A stretch of 20,193 nt of DNA from a virus. The translations under genes and the position numbers were made by a program. Positions 5,530-13,648 of the stretch are shown in pieces; position 1 is the first letter of the stretch; the number at the start of each line of letters is the position of its first letter. The notes under the pieces are model-generated. The model saw nothing but the letters and a program-made list of their open reading frames with translations. It made no database searches and was not told the origin of the DNA. The stretch is from positions 1-20,193 of IMG/VR virus record IMGVR_UViG_3300035701_000369. The stretch is one strand, 5' to 3'.

Positions 5530-7218
5530 ATGAATGATAAAAATTTTGGTTATTTAGGAACAGGATTTCAACAGCAACTACTTAAAACACTCATTGAAGA
5601 TAAGAAATTTTCAATAATAATAATAGATTCTATAGATAGTAAGTATTTTGATGGGCCCTACTTCAAATATCTTATGGAGAATATCAAGGAGTTGTATACC
5701 TCCTATGGCGTAATTCCTGATTATACAACACTTGAGCAGAAGATAATGAAAGAAAACAGGGATATTTCCAGTAAGGTGCATATCGATACTTTACACACAA
5801 TTAGAGACCTTGATCTCCCAAATGCTGGGTTTGTCAAGGAAACATCATTAAATTTCTGTAAACAGCAGGTTTTGAAAAAATCCCTGAAGGAAGTTGAAGA
5901 GATTATGAATAATGGCGATTTTGAAGAATATCATAAAATTGAAGAAATTGTTCAAAAAGCGTTACTAGTAGGTTCAACAACCGATTCTGTAATAGATATA
6001 TTCGAAAATGTTCGAGAATCACTGGAAGACGATAATAGAGTTCCATTTCCAACAGGAGTTGTGGGAATCGATAATCTTCTTAAAGGCGGGCTTGCTAGAT
6101 GTGAAGTTGGTTTATTTATCGCCCCGTTAGGAGTGGGAAAGACCACCTGGCTTACTAAAGTGGCTAATACGGCATATAATGTCGGTGGAAATGTTTTACA
6201 TATATTCTTTGAGGATAATGAAAACGATATTCGAAGGAAACATTATACATGCTGGACAAAATATTCAGATACAGAACAAAGAGATCATAAAGATGAAGTG
6301 GTTCAAATTGTTGCAGAAAAAAGAACAACAAAAAATTTTCTTAAACTTGTAAAGCTGCCGCCAACCGGGGTTTCGGTTAATGATATAAGATCAATAATAA
6401 GAAAATTAGGATCAGAGGGGCAACATATTGATATGTTAATTATTGACTATATTGATTGTATTGCGAGTGAAAGATCCATCGATGGTGAAGAATGGAAAGG
6501 CGAAGGAGCAATTATGAGGAGTCTTGAAGCAATGAAAGATGAGTTTAATATTGCCATATGGGTAGCAACGCAAGGTAATCGTGAAAGTTTATCATCTGAA
6601 GTTGTAACAACCGACCAGATAGGCGGATCAATTAAGAAAGCACAAATTGGACATGTGGTAATATCAGCAGGTAAGACTCTTGAACAAAAAGAACAGAATT
6701 TAGCCACGATTACGTTACTTAAATCTCGTATCGGTAAAGACGGTGTGGTATTCACAAATTGTAAATTTAATAACGAATATCTTGATATTGATACAGATAC
6801 ACAAGTTACTCTTCTTGGTCATGAAGAAGAAGTAGCTGAAAGAAAGAGAGAAAGAGCATCTACTGTTTATAAAGCAGCGGCAGAGAAGGATGAGCGTAAA
6901 CTTGAAGCTCAGGTAGAAAAAATATTAGAATCAAAAATAATTAAAATTAATCAAGAACATGAAGTGGTTGATGAAATTGGAGCAATTGAACTTGTAGATG
7001 AGATTCTTGAGGAAAAATCTGAAGAATTAATTAAGGGAGATGATCCAGTGCCAGAAGGTACTCCGGAATGGACGGGATCAGATGATCTGAATGATGTGCC
7101 ATGGAAAGCATCTCTTGAGCCAGAATTAACACAAGAGGAAAAGGCTCGTCAAAGATTAAAAGAATTAGCCAACCAAAGAAAACATAAGGTTGAAGAAATG
7201 GAGGTAAATACTGGGTGA
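5530..7218 (+). CDS. DnaB/gp41-like replicative DNA helicase
   Basis: A 562-residue protein with the DnaB-family layout. The helical N-terminal domain is about residues 1-150. The RecA-like motor follows, opening with PTGVVGIDNLLKGGL. Walker A is APLGVGKTT (198-206). FFEDNENDIRRKHY holds the motif with the catalytic acid after Walker A. Walker B is IDMLIIDYIDCI (D306). WVATQGNRE carries the sensor Gln (Q348). TTDQIGGSIKKAQIGHVVI and TLLKSRIGKDG complete the C-terminal motifs, with R400 in the arginine-finger region. It should form a hexamer that unwinds DNA 5'-3' at the fork. T4 gp41 has about 475 residues; here a charged tail of about 130 residues, partly coiled coil (AERKRERASTVYKAAAEKDE), follows the motor. 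No primase is visible in the window, so this tail might be a docking arm. The gene belongs to the same compact cluster as the nuclease. Confidence 0.9.
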   Translation: MNDKNFGYLGTGFQQQLLKTLIEDKKFSIIIIDSIDSKYFDGPYFKYLMENIKELYTSYGVIPDYTTLEQKIMKENRDISSKVHIDTLHTIRDLDLPNAGFVKETSLNFCKQQVLKKSLKEVEEIMNNGDFEEYHKIEEIVQKALLVGSTTDSVIDIFENVRESLEDDNRVPFPTGVVGIDNLLKGGLARCEVGLFIAPLGVGKTTWLTKVANTAYNVGGNVLHIFFEDNENDIRRKHYTCWTKYSDTEQRDHKDEVVQIVAEKRTTKNFLKLVKLPPTGVSVNDIRSIIRKLGSEGQHIDMLIIDYIDCIASERSIDGEEWKGEGAIMRSLEAMKDEFNIAIWVATQGNRESLSSEVVTTDQIGGSIKKAQIGHVVISAGKTLEQKEQNLATITLLKSRIGKDGVVFTNCKFNNEYLDIDTDTQVTLLGHEEEVAERKRERASTVYKAAAEKDERKLEAQVEKILESKIIKINQEHEVVDEIGAIELVDEILEEKSEELIKGDDPVPEGTPEWTGSDDLNDVPWKASLEPELTQEEKARQRLKELANQRKHKVEEMEVNTG

Positions 7219-7222
7219 ACAA

Positions 7223-7276
7223 CATAGGAATTACGCAACGGAAAAAATAAAATAGAGTAAATGCATTAATCCTATG
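7223..7276 (+). promoter_or_regulatory. Inverted repeat spanning the RNR start codon
   Basis: CATAGGA (7223-7229) can pair with TCCTATG (7270-7276), extended by ATTA/TAAT bases with a bulge. The right arm contains the ATG (7274-7276) of the ribonucleotide reductase gene. If formed in mRNA, it would hide the start codon. The loop is about 36-40 bases, so stability is modest and chance remains possible. Confidence 0.3.
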
Positions 7277-9832
7277 ATAGAAACTATACTTAAAACCTAT
7301 ACAAAACAAGAGGTAATAAAAGCGGCCTCAGAATATTTTAATGGAGATGAATTAGCCGCCGATGTTTGGGCTAAAAAATATTGCTTAAAAGATGATAAAA
7401 ATTATTATGAACTTACCCCCGATGATATGCATTGGAGGATTGCTAGAGAATTAGCAAGAATCGAATCAAAATACAAACATCCTATTCCTGTAGAGGAAAT
7501 TTACGAATCACTTAAAGGTTTTAATAGAATAGTTCCACAAGGATCTCCAATGTCGGGAATTGGAAATGATTTTCAAATAGTTAGTCTTTCCAATTGTTTT
7601 GTTATTGGAAATGAAGGAGAATCTGATAGTTATGGTGGTATAATGAAACTAGATCAAGAATTGGTGCAATTGGAGAAAAGACGCGGAGGCGTGGGAACAG
7701 ATATCTCATTTGTTCGTCCATTTGGCAGTCCGGTAAAAAATAGTGCTATCACGTCAACAGGTGTGGTTCCATTTATGGAAAGATTTTCTCATAGTACAAA
7801 TGAAGTTGCTCAGGATGGACGAAGAGGAGCATTGATGGAAAGTATATCCATACGTCATCCTGATGCAGAAGCATTTATCGACGCTAAATTGATTCAGGGT
7901 AAGGTAACTGGAGCAAATATTTCGGTTAAGGTACATGATGATTTTATGATGGCGGCGTTGATGGGTGAAAAGTATATGCAAAAATACCCAATAGAAGGTA
8001 AATCTAAATATGGAAAAGAGATTGACGCTCAAAAACTATGGAAGAAAATTATTTATAATGCTTGGAAATCAGCCGAGCCGGGAGTGCTTTTCTGGGATCA
8101 GGTTATTCGTGAGAGTATTCCTGATTGTTATGCTGATTTGGGATTTATCACTATCTCAACTAATCCCTGTGGAGAAATACCTCTTTGTGCTGACGATAGT
8201 TGTAGATTATTGTGTTTGAATTTATTTGGATATGTGGATAATCCATTTATAGAAGATGCTGGTTTCGATTGGGTGTTATTTGAGCAAGATGCAGCTAAAG
8301 CTCAAAGATATATGGATGATATCATTGATTTGGAAATTGAAAAAATTGATGCAATATTAGATAAAATAGAATCTGATCCAGAAGAAGAACATTTAAAAAG
8401 AGTCGAAAGAGAACTTTGGATGAGAATCAAAGATAAAACAATTAGAGGTCGTAGAACGGGTCTTGGGGTTACAGGAGAAGGTGATATGTTAGCTGCACTT
8501 GGATTAAGATATGGTACAGATGAAGCAACAGAGTTTAGTATTAAAATTCATAAGACCCTTAAATTGGGAGCATATTATTCATCAGTTAAATTGGCTAAAG
8601 AACGAGGGTCATTTCCAATATATGATGCAAAGCGTGAAGAGAATAATCCATTTATTCTCCGTATTAAATGTGAAGATCCTTTTTTATATGCTGAAATGAT
8701 TAAGTCTGGCCGTAGAAATATTGCTTTACTTACTATTGCTCCAACAGGAACAGCCAGTCTTATGACACAAACCACATCAGGAATTGAACCGTGTTTTGCC
8801 CCATATTATATGAGACGCAGAAAGATTAATCCACAAGAGAAAGATGCTCGTGTTGATTTTATAGATACAGAGGGAATTTCATGGCAGGAATATCCTGTAT
8901 TTCATCATAAATTTGAAATGTGGCTTGAAGTTCATGGGTATAATATTAATGCTGTGAGATTATTAAAAGATGATGACCTTAATGATATTGTAAAAAGATC
9001 GCCATATTATAAAGCAACCTCTAATGATGTGGATTGGGTTAAGAAAGTTGAGATGCAGGGAAAGATACAAAAACATGTTGATCATAGTATTAGTGTGACT
9101 GTTAACTTGCCAGCAGATGTGACCGAGGAACTCGTTTCTAAGGTCTATGAGACAGGTTGGAAGTCGGGGTGTAAGGGAATGACTGTCTATAGAGATGGTA
9201 GTCGTAGCGGTGTCCTATTGAATAATACGGAGAAAAAAGAGCCAGAGGAGATACATGTTCCTAAACGTCCAAAAAGATTAAAAGGAGAAATTCATCGTTT
9301 CTATAATAGTTCAGAAAAATGGATAGCTGTGGTCGGATTGAAAGATGGAAGGCCATATGAGATCTTTACAGGTAAATTAGAAAATGGATTGAGTACGTTA
9401 TCACCAACCATAAAGGAATGTGAAGTCGTAAAAAACATTATAGAAATAGATTCGACCGATGAGCTTGGATTACCAATTAAAAAGAAAAGTAAAAGATATG
9501 ACATTGAATATGTTGATTCTAACGGAATTAAACAAGTTCATGAGGGTTTAAATCAAGCATTTAATCCCGAATTTTGGAATTATGCTAAATTGGTATCGGG
9601 AGTTTTGAGACATAAAATGCCAATGGTTTATGTATATGAGTTGGTTGAATCTCTAAACTTTAGAGAAGATCACATCAATACATGGAAAAACGGTGTAGTT
9701 CGAGTAATAAAAAAATATGTTAAAGACGGACAGAAAGCTAAAGGTAAATGTCATGAATGTGGAAGTGAAAATCTTCACTTCGTAGAAGGATGTCTAATGT
9801 GTCAAGCTTGCGGCAGTAGCAAATGTAACTAA
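7274..9832 (+). CDS. nrdJ: Class II (adenosylcobalamin-dependent) ribonucleotide reductase
   Basis: An 852-residue enzyme that reduces ribonucleotides to deoxyribonucleotides, feeding phage DNA synthesis. The glycyl/thiyl core is intact: NPCGE (N297, C299, E301) carries the thiyl-radical cysteine, and SLSNC (C108) with DSCRL (C310) form the likely redox pair. Other family landmarks are RRGGVGTDISFVRPFGSPV, APTGTASLMTQTTSGIEP, SGCKGMTVYRDGSRSG and a TSCPD-like domain (LKDGRPYEIFTGKLENG). The C-terminus holds cysteines at 826, 829, 840, 843, 846 and 851 (KCHECGS, CLMCQACGSSKC), as in NrdJ enzymes that regenerate the active-site disulfide. The length fits NrdJ, there is no sign of an intein, and no small R2 subunit gene is near, as expected for class II. 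It therefore needs adenosylcobalamin from the host or medium but no oxygen. It is the last gene before a strong terminator. Confidence 0.92.
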   Translation: MIETILKTYTKQEVIKAASEYFNGDELAADVWAKKYCLKDDKNYYELTPDDMHWRIARELARIESKYKHPIPVEEIYESLKGFNRIVPQGSPMSGIGNDFQIVSLSNCFVIGNEGESDSYGGIMKLDQELVQLEKRRGGVGTDISFVRPFGSPVKNSAITSTGVVPFMERFSHSTNEVAQDGRRGALMESISIRHPDAEAFIDAKLIQGKVTGANISVKVHDDFMMAALMGEKYMQKYPIEGKSKYGKEIDAQKLWKKIIYNAWKSAEPGVLFWDQVIRESIPDCYADLGFITISTNPCGEIPLCADDSCRLLCLNLFGYVDNPFIEDAGFDWVLFEQDAAKAQRYMDDIIDLEIEKIDAILDKIESDPEEEHLKRVERELWMRIKDKTIRGRRTGLGVTGEGDMLAALGLRYGTDEATEFSIKIHKTLKLGAYYSSVKLAKERGSFPIYDAKREENNPFILRIKCEDPFLYAEMIKSGRRNIALLTIAPTGTASLMTQTTSGIEPCFAPYYMRRRKINPQEKDARVDFIDTEGISWQEYPVFHHKFEMWLEVHGYNINAVRLLKDDDLNDIVKRSPYYKATSNDVDWVKKVEMQGKIQKHVDHSISVTVNLPADVTEELVSKVYETGWKSGCKGMTVYRDGSRSGVLLNNTEKKEPEEIHVPKRPKRLKGEIHRFYNSSEKWIAVVGLKDGRPYEIFTGKLENGLSTLSPTIKECEVVKNIIEIDSTDELGLPIKKKSKRYDIEYVDSNGIKQVHEGLNQAFNPEFWNYAKLVSGVLRHKMPMVYVYELVESLNFREDHINTWKNGVVRVIKKYVKDGQKAKGKCHECGSENLHFVEGCLMCQACGSSKCN

Positions 9833-9861
9833 GATAATTTATAAATTTATTTCTGATATTT

Positions 9862-9894
9862 AATCGCAATGACGCTACTCATTGCGATTTTTTT
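9862..9894 (+). terminator. Strong intrinsic terminator after nrdJ
   Basis: AATCGCAATGA (9862-9872) pairs perfectly with TCATTGCGATT (9879-9889) around loop CGCTAC, and a run of seven T (9888-9894) follows. It lies 29 bases after the nrdJ stop and separates the replication module from the structural module. An ATG inside the left arm (9869) is in frame with the next gene but is not a credible start. Confidence 0.93.
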
Positions 9895-9903
9895 ATTTCA
9901 TTA

Positions 9904-9911
9904 TATTTATG
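9904..9911 (+). promoter_or_regulatory. Candidate promoter element before the baseplate module
   Basis: TATTTATG lies in the 34 bases between the terminator and the ATG at 9929. A new transcript must start near here if the terminator is efficient. The wider TATATTTATG resembles both the Bacteroidota -7 element and the TATTTATA boxes at 470-477 and 13649-13656. Confidence 0.35.
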
Positions 9912-9928
9912 AAATATGGTATCATTTT

Positions 9929-10609
9929 ATGAAAAAAAGAACATTAAACGAAGAAATCAATAGGATAAAAAAACTAAACGAGTTATTCGCCGACGATAAT
10001 GACGACTATCTATATGATCCTGAGTACTATGAGAAAAACATGGAAGATGATGAGGATGAGACTGATCCGCAGTATGATGAGAATGGTGAATTAATTGAAC
10101 CTTCTGATTTTAATGACGATTTAACATTAGGGCCTAGTGCCTCTTCGGATACATCAACAAAAATGACCGAACCTGAAATGATAGAAACGCCTAAAAATGG
10201 ACTTCAACACTATGATAAAAAGAAAACAGATCAATTACATGATATATTATTAAAGGGAGATTTAGAGAAAGATATGATCGATGAACCTGTTCTTCAATCT
10301 ATGATAAAAGATTTTCTTGTAAAACCAACAGCCGATTTTGGACATGATAGGAGGTTTGGTAAGGATAAAAGGCTTTTCGGATTTAATAAGGCCAAAAGAG
10401 GTAGGGACGAGATCAATCCAACTAAAGATTATGGATATGCTGATATAACACCAGCAAACAGATCAATAATTGAGGATAAAAATAAATTTCACATATATAT
10501 TAATAATTTAATTGATATCAATAATAAAAAATTAGATCTAAACCCCCATAAAGATAAGGTTAATGACATCGAAAATGAATTCAGAAATCGATGGGGGGGT
10601 TACAGATAA
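9929..10609 (+). CDS. Acidic probable virion protein
   Basis: A 226-residue protein. The frame extends back to an ATG at 9869, but that lies inside the terminator stem, so the ATG at 9929 (MKKRTLNEEINRIKKLNELF) is chosen; it also gives a typical amphipathic N-terminus. Residues about 20-60 are extremely acidic (DDNDDYLYDPEYYEKN, then EDDEDETD). The middle is Ser/Thr-rich and probably disordered. The C-terminal half is mixed charge (GHDRRFGKDKRLFGFNKAKR) and ends RNRWGGYR. No known domain is seen. It is the first gene of the structural module, 16 bases before gp25. The leader has L-N-E, resembling a T4 prohead-protease site, and may direct the protein into the capsid; that is inference. A run of seven G near the 3' end (10593-10599) is unusual for this AT-rich DNA. 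Confidence 0.7.
   Translation: MKKRTLNEEINRIKKLNELFADDNDDYLYDPEYYEKNMEDDEDETDPQYDENGELIEPSDFNDDLTLGPSASSDTSTKMTEPEMIETPKNGLQHYDKKKTDQLHDILLKGDLEKDMIDEPVLQSMIKDFLVKPTADFGHDRRFGKDKRLFGFNKAKRGRDEINPTKDYGYADITPANRSIIEDKNKFHIYINNLIDINNKKLDLNPHKDKVNDIENEFRNRWGGYR
10541..10601 (+). repeat. GC-rich inverted repeat at the end of the acidic-protein gene
   Basis: AACCCCCAT (10541-10549) can pair with ATGGGGGGGTT (10591-10601), leaving two bulged G and a loop of about 41 bases. It lies in the last 70 bases of the gene and ends 24 bases before the gp25 start, so an RNA hairpin here could affect the level of gp25. Pure C and G runs stand out in this AT-rich region. Confidence 0.4.
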
Positions 10610-10625
10610 ACATATTAAGAAATAG

Positions 10626-11075
10626 ATGGCAACATACGGTATAGATTATCCATTTAGAGATAGTCAAATTGGAAATTATGTTCAAATGACTTCCACTCCT
10701 GAAAGAGAAGTTAGAGCTGACCTTATACATTTGTTATTAACAAGAAAAGGTAGTAGATATTTTTTACCTGATTTTGGAACTAGATTATATGAATATATTT
10801 TTGAACAAAATGACGTGGTATCATTTAATCATATAGAGGACGAAATAAGAGAAGGGGTAAGAAAATATATACCGAATCTAGATATAAATTCTATAAAGAT
10901 TATGGCGGCTGAAGATGATCCAGAAACACCTCCTTCTCCTAAAGAAGAAGATGACGAAAGATTATTTAGAACGGCAGATAATGCTGCAAAACCATATACA
11001 GCAAGAGTTAAAATAGATTATACGGTTAATAATGGAACATTTTCAACATCAGATTTTATAATAATAAACATTTAA
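10626..11075 (+). CDS. gp25-like baseplate wedge protein (GPW/gp25 family)
   Basis: A 149-residue protein of the GPW/gp25 family, which joins the wedge to the tube/sheath starting point in contractile tails. The family signature is clear: GIDYPFRD at the N-terminus, then REVRADLIHLLLTRKGSRYF followed by LPDFGTRLYEYIFEQND (to residue 63), and a helix (IEDEIREGVRKYIPNL). T4 gp25 has 132 residues; the extra length is a Pro/acidic insertion at about 96-122 (EDDPETPPSPKEEDDERLF) before the final strands. No transmembrane segment or catalytic residues are seen; the old lysozyme label for this family is not supported by sequence. The stop codon shares its last A with the next ATG (TAATG), suggesting translational coupling to the kinase-like gene. 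Confidence 0.88.
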   Translation: MATYGIDYPFRDSQIGNYVQMTSTPEREVRADLIHLLLTRKGSRYFLPDFGTRLYEYIFEQNDVVSFNHIEDEIREGVRKYIPNLDINSIKIMAAEDDPETPPSPKEEDDERLFRTADNAAKPYTARVKIDYTVNNGTFSTSDFIIINI

Positions 11076-11764
11076 TGGGCAGAATAAAATTATATGATAT
11101 TATAACTGAATCAATTGAAAGAGATATGTTTGAAGGATTTGATGAAACCGAATTAACTGAGGATTATCCAGTTGATTTTGATATATTTAATTTTAAAAAC
11201 ATAAGAGGTTATGCTGCAAAATTAAGATATGCTGAGACATATTTAGGTAAACCGATTGGCAGGGGATCATCAAGAGTCGTATATCGTGTAGATACTGATA
11301 AAGTTTTAAAGCTTGCTAAAAATAAAAAAGGTATTGCTCAAAATGAAGTTGAAATAAATTGGTCTGGAGATAATTACTATGGTGATATTATGGCTCGTAT
11401 TTTTGATTATGATAGAGACGATAGTTTATGGGTAGAAATGGAATTAGCCTTCAGATCTAAAAAGTCGGATTTTAAAAGATTATGGGGAGTCGATCTCGAT
11501 AAAATGCATTATTATTTAAGAAATAGATATCAAGAGAATAATGGAAAGCCATCGTATTTTTCTATAGAACCAGAAATCAAAGAACAATTGGATAATAATG
11601 ATTATGTTCAACATCTTTTAGAGTTCGTGCTCGATTCCGATACCAATCCCGGCGATTTAGGAAGAGTAAGTTCATGGGGATTAGTAAAAAGAACGGGCGG
11701 AATGGCTTTAGTTTTAATAGATTACGGACTAACAAGCGATGTATATGAATCATATTATAGATAA
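11075..11764 (+). CDS. Protein-kinase-like protein, candidate packaged virion protein
   Basis: A 229-residue protein with features of a eukaryotic-like protein kinase fold. There is a glycine-rich loop (IGRGSSRVVYRV, 61-72), a lysine strand (KVLKLAKN, K79), a helix-C type Glu (QNEVEIN, E91 or E93), a hinge-like VEMELA (120-125), and VLIDYGLTSDVY, where D216-Y217-G218 would be the DFG motif. The catalytic loop is unusual: DSDTNPGDLGRVSSWG (187-202) stands where HRDxxxxN is expected, so D187 or D189 with N191 could act, or the protein may be inactive. Residues 1-18 (GRIKLYDIITESIERDM) resemble the T4 capsid-targeting peptide MKTYQEFIAEA, including an I-T-E cleavage-like site. It lies between gp25 and gp6, overlapping gp25 by one base. 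A kinase-fold phosphotransferase for small molecules is an alternative. Confidence 0.55.
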   Translation: MGRIKLYDIITESIERDMFEGFDETELTEDYPVDFDIFNFKNIRGYAAKLRYAETYLGKPIGRGSSRVVYRVDTDKVLKLAKNKKGIAQNEVEINWSGDNYYGDIMARIFDYDRDDSLWVEMELAFRSKKSDFKRLWGVDLDKMHYYLRNRYQENNGKPSYFSIEPEIKEQLDNNDYVQHLLEFVLDSDTNPGDLGRVSSWGLVKRTGGMALVLIDYGLTSDVYESYYR

Positions 11765-11775
11765 TAAATAAAAAA

Positions 11776-13608
11776 ATGGGAAAACAAATTTCATACGCAC
11801 AAAGGGATTTTGCAAGTCTTAGAGATGACTTGGTTAAATTGACACAGCAATATTATCCCGATCTGATCTCAAATTTTAACGATGCGTCAATATATTCGGT
11901 TTTATTGGATTTAAACGCGGCAGTAGCCGATAACTTACATTTCCATATTGATAGAGTATGGCAAGAAACAATGTTGGACTTTGCTCAACAAAGACAATCA
12001 TTATTTTTTATTGCTAAAACATACGGTATCAAATTACCAGGTCTTAGGCCATCTGTTGCTTTATGTGATTTTAGTATAAATGTTCCGGTTAATGGGGATA
12101 AAGATGATGAAAGATACGAAGGAATATTAAAAGCAGGATCTCAAGTTTCGGGCGGTGGACAGGTTTTTGAAATTCTTGAAGATGTGGATTTTTCAAGTCC
12201 TTTTAATAGTAAAGGAGAATCTAATAGATTAAAGATACCAAACTTTAATACTAATAAAAAACTAGTATCCTATACAATAACAAAAAGAGAAGCTGTTGTT
12301 AATGGAGTTACAAGAATATATCGAAAAGTTATTACAGATGTAGACCAAAAGCCATTTTTAAAAGTATATCTTCCAGAAAAGAATGTTTTAGGAGTTACAG
12401 CAGTTATACATAAAGATGGCACGAGTTATGGAGCAAATCCAACATCAGATGAATTTATGTCTTCACCAAATAAATGGTATGAAGTTAAATCATTAATCGA
12501 AGATAAAGTTTTTATTCAAAATCCGACGGCAGCATCTGATAGTGATAATTTTAAAGCCGGCGATTATGTTAAGGTTGATAATAAGTTTTGTACAGAATAT
12601 ATGCCTGAAGGATATTTCTTATTAACTTTTGGTTCTGGCAATGTTGATCCGATGGATAATTTGGATAACTATATGAATGGAACAATGAAAGTTAATATTG
12701 CAACATTCTTAAATAATATGTCATTAGGGGCAATTCCAAAATCAAACACAACATTATTTGTCAAATATAGAATTGGTGGTGGTAAAGATACAAATATTGG
12801 GATTAATGTTATAACAACCATGGATTCATATGATTTTGCAATAAACGGCCCAAATGCGTCGATAAATAGTCAAGTGAATCAGTCAATGAGGGTGACAAAC
12901 GTTACGCCGGCAATTGGCGGATCTGATGCTCCAACAATTGAAGAAATAAGAAATATGATAGCATATAATTTTGCTGCGCAAAATAGAGCTGTAACATTAA
13001 ATGATTATAAATCATTAATCGAAACAATGCCATCAACTTATGGAGCTCCAGCGAAAGTTAATGTAATGGAAGAAGACAATAAAGTTAGAGTTAAATTATT
13101 ATCATATGATGAAAATGGTAATTTAATCGACACTGTTTCAACCACATTAAAAGATAATGTTTTAAATTATTTAGCCAATTACAGAATGTTAAATGATTAT
13201 ATAGATATACAAAGTGGCGAAGTAATAGATATGTCATTAGAAATTGATTTGGTGGTTAATAAAAATGAAAATTCAACTGATATTATAAAATCTGCCATTA
13301 ATCAAGTAATATCATTTTTTGACGTTGCCAAAAGAAAAATGGGTGATCCATTGTTGGTTGGTGATTTAAAAAGAGAAATAGGTAACGTTGCTGGAGTTGT
13401 AAATGTTGTGGATATTAGAGTATTCAATAAAATAGGTGGAAATTATTCATCATCACAGGTTGCTCAATCATATGTAGACAATGCAACCAAAGAAATTTTA
13501 CAATCTGATAGCACCATCTATATGAAATCGAATCAAATATTTCAAATTAGATTTCCATCCTTAGATATAAAAATAAGAACGAAAAATCTCTCTTCTACTA
13601 CATATTAA
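11776..13608 (+). CDS. gp6-like baseplate wedge protein (baseplate J family)
   Basis: A 610-residue protein matching the gp6/baseplate-J group; T4 gp6 has 660 residues. The N-terminus has the typical DFASLRDDLVKLTQQYYPDL and DASIYSVLLDLNAAVADNL, then LHFHIDRVWQETMLDFAQQR and AKTYGIKLPGLRPSVA, which form the helical core that clamps neighbouring wedges. The C-terminal third has AQNRAVTLNDYKSLI (about residues 400-415) and a late segment MGDPLLVGDLKREIGNVAGV, both family landmarks. The central part (about 100-385) is beta-rich. No signal peptide or membrane segment is seen. It should form the dimeric ring holding six wedges together around the hub. The A-rich leader (ataaataaaaaa) precedes an ATG 11 bases after the kinase-like gene, so transcription is probably shared with gp25. 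Confidence 0.88.
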   Translation: MGKQISYAQRDFASLRDDLVKLTQQYYPDLISNFNDASIYSVLLDLNAAVADNLHFHIDRVWQETMLDFAQQRQSLFFIAKTYGIKLPGLRPSVALCDFSINVPVNGDKDDERYEGILKAGSQVSGGGQVFEILEDVDFSSPFNSKGESNRLKIPNFNTNKKLVSYTITKREAVVNGVTRIYRKVITDVDQKPFLKVYLPEKNVLGVTAVIHKDGTSYGANPTSDEFMSSPNKWYEVKSLIEDKVFIQNPTAASDSDNFKAGDYVKVDNKFCTEYMPEGYFLLTFGSGNVDPMDNLDNYMNGTMKVNIATFLNNMSLGAIPKSNTTLFVKYRIGGGKDTNIGINVITTMDSYDFAINGPNASINSQVNQSMRVTNVTPAIGGSDAPTIEEIRNMIAYNFAAQNRAVTLNDYKSLIETMPSTYGAPAKVNVMEEDNKVRVKLLSYDENGNLIDTVSTTLKDNVLNYLANYRMLNDYIDIQSGEVIDMSLEIDLVVNKNENSTDIIKSAINQVISFFDVAKRKMGDPLLVGDLKREIGNVAGVVNVVDIRVFNKIGGNYSSSQVAQSYVDNATKEILQSDSTIYMKSNQIFQIRFPSLDIKIRTKNLSSTTY

Positions 13609-13648
13609 TTTGTTTTTTATGTATCTTATGGAAAAACTGAGAAGTTTC

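Noticed and set aside
7261-7269. ATGCATTAA mini-frame just before nrdJ
   Set aside because: Two codons with no context to suggest a regulatory leader peptide; it may be chance in AT-rich DNA.
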